Below the pieces are notes generated by a model. It ran no database searches, had not been told where the DNA came from, and saw nothing but the letters and a program-made list of their open reading frames with translations. Position numbers and translations under genes: made by a program. A DNA stretch of 64,000 bases from Lepas anatifera (taxonomy: Eukaryota > Arthropoda > Thecostraca > Lepadidae), in contig JAOTON010001898.1 in NCBI GenBank assembly GCA_034440635.1, positions 1,353,501 through 1,417,500 on the forward strand. Reading direction: 5' to 3'. How positions within the stretch are numbered: the stretch's first letter is position 1; the number at the start of each line of letters is the position of its first letter. Positions 56,215 through 64,000 of this stretch are shown here, piece by piece.

Positions 56215-56460
56215 TACATAAGCGTTGCCACCGGCAAAAAAGTGATGGGGCCAGCCAAACTTCAACCTGATACTGATAACAAACTTTCCACGTTAGCACC
56301 AAAACCTGTTCCGAATTTGGGGTCCTGGTTGTGCTCCCCAGCGGCTGGCTATACAACTTTCCGGGTTTCTACCATTTTTACTGAGGTTAGGAAATTGCTG
56401 GTCAAAAAGTGGGCGGGGAGGGGAAGTTTGCCTGGTCCCCCCCTTTTTCCAACGCTTGTT
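56215..56460 (+). mobile_element. short dispersed element Y, copy 2
   Basis: Colinear with the minus strand of 51696-51945: GCCACCGGCAAAAAAGTGAT, CAAACTTCAACCTGATAC, CAGCGGCTGGCTATA and CTGAGGTTAGGAAATTGCTG. An open frame on each strand crosses it without motifs. Confidence 0.7.
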
Positions 56461-58276
56461 GTAGCATAAGTGAAATTTATAATATAATCGCTGCACCAAT
56501 TTGTTCTGCAAAGACGAAAAGTTCTTAGCAGGACTTTCTCATCGATTTCTTGATGTTGAAAAGTGTGAGAGATTATATATTCGGCCACAGCTCTTCGATA
56601 GAATAATCAAACTGTCTCCCGAGAAACCCCTCCGACAGGGAAAGAGCTGGCGACGCCATATGATCCTGATAGTTGTTGCGTCGATAAGCCTAAGAAATTA
56701 TTAATTGGTTGTTGTACTACATTCCCTAGATGATTTTCACGGCTACAGCCTCACATCATAGAAGGTATGTACATAAAAACTTATCTCGATTTAGTCTATA
56801 AACCACTTGTGTTCGATACCTTAGGAATTTACGTACCTTGCCACGCTCATAAAGAAAAATAAAGAAATAACCTTTTCATTTCGAATACATTGCCGCAGCG
56901 TCAGGGCTGCCAGGTTGGTCATTTTGTGGCTAAATATCTCGAATTGGGCCTTTTTGTCGTGTTTGGCTCTCAATTTTTTCGGCTGGCTCTTTCTTGGAGT
57001 CTGACCTTTTTGCCCCTTTTTCTAGCCGATGCCACCTAAGCTATTTTTGGTTTGTCCCTTGTATAAATACGGCTTCTTTTTGACCTCTTCCGCTCTTGAA
57101 TACGGTATTCTGAAACCGAAAAAGCAGCAGAGCAGCAGAAAAAACGGTATGGTGGTGGGAGGGAGGGACAGAACTTCAGAACTTTGTTAAAAACACGATC
57201 CACACAAATGATGGCCACCGAAAGCCGGACGCGAAGGGTGACTACAGACGCCCTTTGGGTGACAAGTTGATGGCAAAGTGCGCCCTCTGAGGCTCCGCAC
57301 TCTCCCTCTTACCAAAATCCTAGATCCGCCACTGTTCATGGGCAAGAATATGCGTAGTTGGAAAAGAGAGAATGCATTTAATTTTTGCGCGTTTTGGTGG
57401 GCCAAGATGATTAATGGTGCTAAAAAATGTTCTGGTTATGTGGATAAAATCATTTGATGGTCACTCGGGATTGGAAGGGCACCCCTGGCTTCTTATTAAA
57501 TGAGTAGTTTGTTAAAACAATATTGCGTCAATTCAGTATGAAACTATCAACAATTAGTTTTAAAAAGTGATACAAGTCGCTTTTTCTATGGTCTTATGAC
57601 TACCGCTAGGGAGTTGTTTTAGCCTCAAATCTGGCTTTTGTGGTATTTATTTGGCTATTTTGCTGAAAATAAAATTTTCCCTCTCTTTGGCTCTTTCTGA
57701 TACGGATTTTTCTTTCTGATACCTTTTCTGCCGAAAAAAACTTGGCAACCCTGGGCAGAATCTATAATCTTCAATAACATGGAATAACACAACAATTGAG
57801 AAACATTTGTTAACACTAACGCGTCTAAGTTTTATCAAATCCCCTGAAAATGGGGTCTTAATCCCCTGAAGACACTATAATGGCCAGCACAAGAACTAGC
57901 CCCCCTCCCCACTGACTTTTTCTTCAAAAATGCCTTGAAACGAGGTGCTACTTGACATGCTTTTGACTTAGTTATTGGTTCATGAAGTGCCGAAAATAGG
58001 TCTTAAGAAAAAACAGCCTCCAAAAGCTTTCATGTGTAATGGGCGGAGTAAGTACGGGAAAACTGAGGTCACAGCGCTATTTTGCATGCTTGTTTTCATG
58101 GAGGACAGCGCAAAAAAACTACAAAAAATAAAAAGTGATTATTTTGGAAAGCTCTAATGTACAACCAATAATTTGGAGGCACGTGTTTTCGAAATATGGC
58201 GTGGTTTGCAGACGTGAAGCGACTACCAGGTGAGCTTTGCCTTGTGTCTGCTATCGCATGGTGTATGGGCTAATTA
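56461..58276. other. no gene recognised
   Basis: AT-rich with only short frames. Near 57325-57345 the sequence CTAGATCCGCCACTG resembles the end of a hAT-type short element. Passages near 56900-57100 and 57600-57750 share words such as GGCTCTTTCT and are probably a decayed repeat. Confidence 0.35.
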
Positions 58277-58870
58277 GGGTAGAGTGGGGTAACGCGCCCA
58301 CCTGGGTAAGACGCCTACTACTATGTCCAGGCTGATGTAAGAGCTGTAGCATCCATCTAATATTTTTTTCTGGTAGCAGCCTTTCTGATCCGAACCTGGG
58401 CATGATTGGACGCGCCCAGTAAACTCCGGTGTTTTTCAGCAAACATTTGTTACTTTTTGCCTCTCCGGACATAAAAACAATCTGTCTTAAAGTTGCGATT
58501 GCATTCTATGCGATGTAAATCTGCTCACCCTACCAATTTTGTCACTGAATTGTCTTACAACGTAAGTATAATGATGTTCCTATTTGGTCACGTGAGGCAA
58601 AAGGTACAATATACGCTGGAAGTTTTATGACGGCCTTTTAATCCGGGACTTGGGCGTTTTACCCCGCTATCGGGGTAAAACGCCTTTTTACATGGTCTCA
58701 AGAAAAAATAGATTTCGCACACTTTGCATCGTGTCAGAATCACAAATTTTTATCTGAGTGCAGAAAAACTATTAAAAAACTTAACAAAGAAAAAATAAAG
58801 TAATTCTGTCCTGGCAGGATCGGTACAGACGAATTCTCCCTTAATGTATGCGTCTTACCCCACTCTACCC
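58277..58870. mobile_element. 594-bp MITE with TA target duplication
   Basis: Ends GGGTAGAGTGGGGTAA and its inverse TTACCCCACTCTACCC, flanked by TA (58275-58276, 58871-58872). A central palindrome GTTTTACCCCGCTATCGGGG and following complement lies near 58650. TA duplication suggests a Tc1/mariner-type origin. Non-coding. Confidence 0.8.
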
Positions 58871-58909
58871 TAACGGGGACAGGACAGTCCACCGCGTGGC
58901 CTTGATGGT

Positions 58910-59028
58910 GACTTGTGACGGTGGAACGTCCCAATTTAAGGGGGATAACATGGGTTTCAACCCATTTCTTCCAGTCAATGCCATAGGGTCATAGGCAGAT
59001 CCAGGGGGGCCAGGGGGCAGGTGCCCCC
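58910..59028. mobile_element. short GC-rich element fragment
   Basis: GTGACGGTGGAACGTCCCAA and CATTTCTTCCAGTCAATG place this with the short elements at 45608, 48497 and 50793. It abuts GGATCCAGGGGGGCCAGGGG, another element end, which truncates the next element. Confidence 0.6.
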
Positions 59029-62000
59029 CCTGATCGACCCTCATGTCGCAGATTTCGGTGTATTTTTTGTCAGGGGGCTATTGATGGAGCTGATGATTTT
59101 TGTATTCATTTTCCTCCCTGACTTACGGTTTGAAAATTATAGCCTCAGGCATTTTGACCATACACACTTGCATGTCTTTATTAACCCTCGCCCCACCGGG
59201 GGGGCCATCGATGGCCCCCTAAGGTTTTTCCGGGATAGCAGAAAAACGACGAGGCGCAGCACCGCGGTTGAGGGCTCTACCTCTCACTGCATCATTTTCC
59301 CATCATCCCTGAAATTTTTTACCCCGGGTCAACCAAGGTCAGGTCACCAGACGAGGTCAACCAAGGTCACCTCACTTCACCTTTAGAGGTCTGTAAGAGC
59401 TACATTTCAAAGTCGATCGATTTGAAACTTCCTACACTTCATGACCCCTCCAGGGTCTACAAGGTGTATATCCGGGATTTTTCGATTTCGTGCCCTGAGG
59501 TCAGGTCACGAGGCGACCTCTCCCATTGGAAAAGCATGGGGAAAAGCTATTTCATGATATGAAAGCCACAAAAATGATTGCAAATACTCAGACTGCTCAG
59601 AACAACGTTTTTGGACACCCTTTCACGGATCCCAGGGGTCATATTTGCCCTTTGACTTTTCCAAGGTCATCCAAGGTCACCAGGGGTCAAAAACAGTATT
59701 TTGACAATAACTTTTGACCTAATTGGGCTAGAGCGGTAAAAAAAACACCATCGTGTTTGTCTTGTCACTGGCTTTCATTTGATGTACGGCAAGGTCACTT
59801 TTTGACCTTTCGTGACCTCAGGTCATATTAGGTCACGAGGTGACCTCTGGCGGTCAAACCACTGGCGGGAGGTCTTTACGTTCCACATAGCGGAAAAAGT
59901 ACTGGCAATTTGCTATCAAATGTACTTTACCAGGCCTCAATAGCTCTAATGACATAAGAGTTATGCCCAGTTTGCTTAATCATTGCATATTTGAGTGAAA
60001 ATAGCCGATCTTGACCTAATTTGACCTCTGGAGGTCAAACCATTGACCTGAGCACTAAAACATGCGAAGTAATTTCTTACTGAATTCACGCGAGCTTTCT
60101 ATTGCACTTTGCAGATTTGCGCTAACGCCCATATTTTCGGAGTTAGAGGGGGGCCATCGATGGCCCCCCGGTGGGGCGAAGGTGGCGCCGGACCCCCGGT
60201 GGGGCGCGGGTTAAAGACGAAATTTTACCTGTATCCTTCAAATGCCATAAAAACTTGATCTGGGTATTTTAAGGATGAAATACGAATTCTAGCTCATTTA
60301 AGATATAATTCAAAAAAACTAAATTTGAAATACATTATACATTCTTCAATTTTCAAAATCTATTAAAACTACTTTCCTATGAATTATTTTAAACTTTTTG
60401 GGGCTCACATTTCTCTATACTTTTCTCTAAGATTCAGTAATAAAAAGAATGGAGACTAACAGAAAGGATCCCCACTTTTGTGAGGTTCGTGCGCCGGCGC
60501 GGCCCGGCGTCGCTGCACCTATCAAACGTCTCTGGTAACGAAAAAGGTGTCAATGGTGGAATTGGTCGGCAATGAGGGTAAGGATGTATGTAAAACAATA
60601 AATTGTAATCAATATCACATTCCTTAACACCCGCACTGGAGAGGCGTCCGACACTTACGGGCACTGGAAGGGGGTGGACTGGTAGGCCCCTGAGCTCTTG
60701 GAAGCTAGGAGGCTTAGAAAAACTCCGGTTGGGGACTGGGTGGGAACTATTGAAATCTATATTATGACTGATCTTAATTGACCTAGGTCAGTATCGTCAA
60801 GTCCAAACGAGGTCATAAAGGTCGAGTATTAGCCGTGCTGGGTATTCGTCCGGGAATGCCGTGATTAAGCTCAAAGAAGTCCAGAATGCACTAAAAACAG
60901 AGCAAAGTCATAGTGAGAACGTCCCGAGAATTATAAACCTAATTTTTTGGGTTAAGGTCATTCAAGGTCATTTACCTAAGACGTCACAATATGGCATATT
61001 CCCCTTATTTACACCATTACTATCACCATAGCAACGGTTGGACGGGAAATTAGCATTGACCTTTGCCCATGACATTTTAATTTGACCTGTGACCTTGACC
61101 TTTGCACTGATTTATCTTAACTATGACGTCGTAGCATAATATACGTCATACTGGGTAACGCCATGCGACCGGAAGCACCGGACCAATGACAGAATGCTGG
61201 TATGGCCTTGAAATGTGACCTTGACCATGACTAGTGAAATTGATATGTAATCTCGTTTTATATGGCGCTATAACGTTGCTAGTTGGTCTTTGATGCACCC
61301 GAACTGGTGCATCCGCGCGATTACAGCGATCTCAAAATAAAGGGTTTAATTTTGAAAGCCTATAATTACAAAATTGGGGCCGATTTTCAAGGTTATATGA
61401 CCAATCGACGTGCCATTGAATATTCTCAAAAGTAGTGAAATAATTTTTGCCACGAAGGGTTCTCCGGCCACCTAGAAAAAAGTAGGTGGGGGCCTCCGAG
61501 GCTCCGCTCCAGTGTGTTTTTATTACGCTGGTATGGGACTCCGGGCCACCTTTACTGGCATGGGGTACCCATCCCCTTACGATCTCAGCAAACATGCTTG
61601 GAAGGGGACACGGAAATCAGTGTTCCATTGCTTGCCTCGTTCTCTACCCGAAATGCTTCAACAAAAAGTATTCAAATTAGCTACTGAGTTCAGAAAACGC
61701 TTCAATAAAGCAGTCGCGAGAAAAGGAATATTAAAGATTCACAAGTTCGTACCGGTTAATTCGAAGACCGTTATTGTTCATAAGCTCTCGAATGATGAGA
61801 GACAGAAGGTTCGAGTTTCAAATTGAATCTGTAAAGTTCAATGGCACCATGTGATGGAGTCGTCCTTCCGATCCGTGGGTCAGATCTTAAATCATCATGT
61901 CTTAATCTTATATGTTCGAAAATCAGTTGTCGGCGTAGACGCTATGTGACTTTGTTTGTGATGTGTGCTTTCTAATATAAATTGAACTGGGATACATGCA

Positions 62001-62282
62001 ACTTTTCAGGATATGGGTAGAAAAAGAAAACTATCTAAAACAAACCTAAGACAACAGTAATAATCGGCTGCTGACGCATAATCCTCCCACTACATTTTCC
62101 ACCAAATGCACCAGAGTGTCGGAATTGTTCTGAATGTTCCGGTAATACGTTCATTTTTTTCGGAACGGCTCAAATTTGTATGTTAGCAATAGTAGCCTCC
62201 ACACCACATCTAGTTCATTCGCAATGTCACCGAAGCGCAGTCTTGCTCGATTCTCCCCTCCCAGTTACCCCACTTCCAACCG
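59029..62282. mobile_element. second copy of the 4-bp-duplication element, with nested TTAA element
   Basis: Colinear with the minus strand of 5445-3175: CTCATGTCGCAGATTTCGG, then (after the 59185-60210 insertion) GACGAAATTTTACCTGTAT, GGTTCGTGCGCCGGCGCGG, the GGTCA-rich module at 60625-61527, and CGGAACGGCTCAAATTTGTA. The left inverted end is lost, and homology stops at about 62282, so the right end is also missing. Short open frames (61332-61595 minus, 61512-61826 plus) have no family motif and match decayed text in the first copy. Confidence 0.8.
59185..60210. mobile_element. 1,026-bp TTAA element (MITE-2)
   Basis: Ends CCCTCGCCCCACCGGGGG and, inverted, CCCGCGCCCCACCGGGGG, each followed inward by a GGGGGCCATCGATGGCCCCC palindrome, and flanked by TTAA (59181-59184, 60211-60214). 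The uninterrupted site at 55475-55487 reads TTTTTTAAAGACG with one TTAA, which proves the insertion. The interior contains many AGGTCA-type half-sites (for example 59336-59371, 59810-59850) and no transposase. Confidence 0.93.
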
Positions 62283-62826
62283 AAATTAGACCGCTGTTGC
62301 ATAAAGCAGACGATGGTTCTCGCTAGTGAATACCGGCCTGATCGAGCATGGGCAGCAGTATATCGCCACACGACTCTCTCAGACACAGGCTCACGATAGC
62401 AAGATAGAGACATTCATATTTTCATCACCTGAATTGCAGATACCTTGTCTTTGGAAGATGCTAAAAGGTTTCCGTAAAGTGTACAAGTATACAAAGCTCC
62501 CGCTTTCACCTTTCGCATAAACATCTAGACGGCAAACGGGTAGAAACATTTAAAATAACTAAGGTTTCTCCACCAGGAACTCCGGATCCTATTTTTACCA
62601 TGACTACTTGAGCCTGCTTATGAGGTCCGATAACGTCACGCGCCGGGTCCTCATTGCCTATCAGCGTCGAAAATGGAAGCATACATGTTACTGACTTTCC
62701 TGATCATTGTCCTACTGACCTTCACACTTACCAGTTATAACTTACTGAAAGTTGCCAGCCACTTCCTTTTCAGCTTGGTATCTCTTGGAAGAGAAAAACT
62801 TGCAATGGTTTCTACAACTGCGATGC
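62283..62826. other. unique part of the duplicated unit
   Basis: No gene supported. A small frame (62673-62912) would give a hydrophobic start (LLTFLIIVLLTFTL) followed by about 25 alanines from the AGC tract. There is no further support for translation. Confidence 0.35.

Positions 62827-62902
<76 letters not shown>
62827..62902. repeat. (AGC)n microsatellite, about 25 units
   Basis: Uninterrupted AGC/CAG trinucleotide run of about 76 bp, placed exactly at the junction of the two 1.8-kb tandem units. Confidence 0.97.
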
Positions 62903-64000
62903 TTTGCACTGATTTATCTTAACTATGACGTCGTAGCATAATATACGTCATACTGGGTAACGCCATGCGACCGGAAGCACCGGACCAATGACAGAATGCT
63001 GGTATGGCCTTGAAATGTGACCTTGACCATGACTAGTGAAATTGATATGTAATCTCGTTTTATATGGCGCTATAACGTTGCTAGTTGGTCTTTGATGCAC
63101 CCGAACTGGTGCATCCGCGCGATTACAGCGATCTCAAAATAAAGGGTTTAATTTTGAAAGCCTATAATTACAAAATTGGGGCCGATTTTCAAGGTTATAT
63201 GACCAATCGACGTGCCATTGAATATTCTCAAAAGTAGTGAAATAATTTTTTGCCACGAAGGGTTCTCCGGCCACCTAGAAAAAGTAGGTGGGGGCCTCCG
63301 AGGCTCCCGCTCCAGTGTGTTTTTATTACGCTGGTATGGGACTCCGGGCCACCTTTACTGGCATGGGGTACCCATCCCCTTACGATCTCAGCAAACATGC
63401 TTGGAAGGGGACACGGAAATCAGTGTTCCATTGCTTGCCTCGATCTCTACCCGAAATGCTTCAACAAAAAGTATTCAAATTAGCTACTGAGTTCAGAAAA
63501 CGCTTCAATAAAGCAGTCGCGAGAAAAGGAATATTAAAGATTCACAAGTTCGTACCGGTTAATTCGAAGACCGTTATTGTTCATAAGCTCTCGAATGATG
63601 AGAGACAGAAGGTTCGAGTTTCAAATTGAATCTGTAAAGTTCAATGGCACCATGTGATGGAGTCGTCCTTCCGATCCGTGGGTCAGATCTTAAATCATCA
63701 TGTCTTAATCTTATATGTTCGAAAATCAGTTGTCGGCGTAGACGCTATGTGACTTTGTTTGTGATGTGTGCTTTCTAATATAAATTGAACTGGGATACAT
63801 GCAACTTTTCAGGATATGGGTAGAAAAAGAAAACTATCTAAAACAAACCTAAGACAACAGTAATAATCGGCTGCTGACGCATAATCCTCCCACTACATTT
63901 TCCACCAAATGCACCAGAGTGTCGGAATTGTTCTGAATGTTCCGGTAATACGTTCATTTTTTTCGGAACGGCTCAAATTTGTATGTTAGCAATAGTAGCC
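62903..64000 (+). repeat. tandem duplication, unit 2 (cut by window end)
   Basis: Near-identical to 61101-62197. It continues past the window, so neither its end nor a second AGC tract can be seen. Confidence 0.93.

Larger units (their letters stand above)
61101..62902 (+). repeat. tandem duplication, unit 1 (about 1.8 kb)
   Basis: From TTTGCACTGATTTATC at 61101 this sequence repeats from 62903 to the window end with only a few differences (for example one fewer T in the run at 61443, CTCGTTCTC versus CTCGATCTC, and CTCCGCTCC versus CTCCCGCTCC). The offset is 1,802-1,803 bp. The unit closes with the (AGC)n tract at 62827-62902. Confidence 0.93.

Noticed and set aside
61512..61826. repeated 104-113-codon frames at 61512 and 63288
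   Set aside because: They are duplicated because the DNA is duplicated; the matching text at 3600-3900 (minus) in the older copy is broken, so coding constraint is not shown.
62673..62912. secreted polyalanine protein
   Set aside because: Hydrophobic start plus alanine run looks striking, but the alanines come from an AGC microsatellite at a duplication junction and nothing else supports a gene.

Overview
This is eukaryotic, animal genomic DNA. It has no operons or ribosome-binding sites, and it carries several classes of metazoan retrotransposon, many short inverted-repeat (MITE) elements, tRNA-derived SINEs, three large tandem arrays and one probable host exon with a 3' splice site and an AATAAA signal. 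The repeat mix (Penelope-like, CR1/Jockey-type and L1/Tx1-type LINEs, pogo relic, and an uncharacterised multi-copy protein family known to me mainly from arthropod and other invertebrate genomes) suggests an invertebrate, perhaps a crustacean or other arthropod. The species cannot be fixed from the sequence.

Layout. 0.4-1.4 kb: an 11-bp/51-bp minisatellite. 2.4-7.9 kb: a broken Penelope-like element split by a 2.84-kb inverted-repeat element with a 4-bp target duplication, which carries a further GGTCA-rich module. 8.6-11.9 kb: a diverged copy of that module split by an L1/Tx1-like LINE tail. 13.1-20.6 kb: three arrays (a degenerate one, a 61-bp satellite of 49 units and a 27-bp satellite of about 100 units). 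20.6-24.2 kb: two inverted copies of an older repeat, two 450-bp TTAA elements, an 842-bp TTAA element and a relic of an uncharacterised gene family. 24.4-25.6 kb: a CR1-like LINE tail.

25.8-36.9 kb is the most interesting part. A minus-strand gene of the uncharacterised family is cut into two pieces by an 8.1-kb insertion bounded by long inverted repeats. That insertion has itself taken in a nearly complete CR1/Jockey-type LINE, a SINE, a TTAA element, a degenerate GC-rich array and an L1-type endonuclease fragment. 37.4-39.3 kb holds an L1/Tx1-like reverse-transcriptase relic. 39.3-42.9 kb is poor in recognisable repeats and has homeodomain-type TAATTA sites. 46.3-47.5 kb is the one plausible host coding exon, glutamine-rich, with a reading-frame break. 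48-59 kb contains more MITEs, a second degenerate GC-rich array and a pogo-type transposase relic. 59-64 kb holds a second copy of the 4-bp-duplication element, a 1-kb TTAA element, and a recent 1.8-kb tandem duplication joined at an (AGC)n tract that runs off the window end.

Several insertions can be read against paralogous empty sites inside the same window, so their target duplications and nesting order are directly visible. No rRNA gene, functional tRNA gene or CRISPR array was seen. Family names come from recognition of motifs in translated sequence, not from a search.
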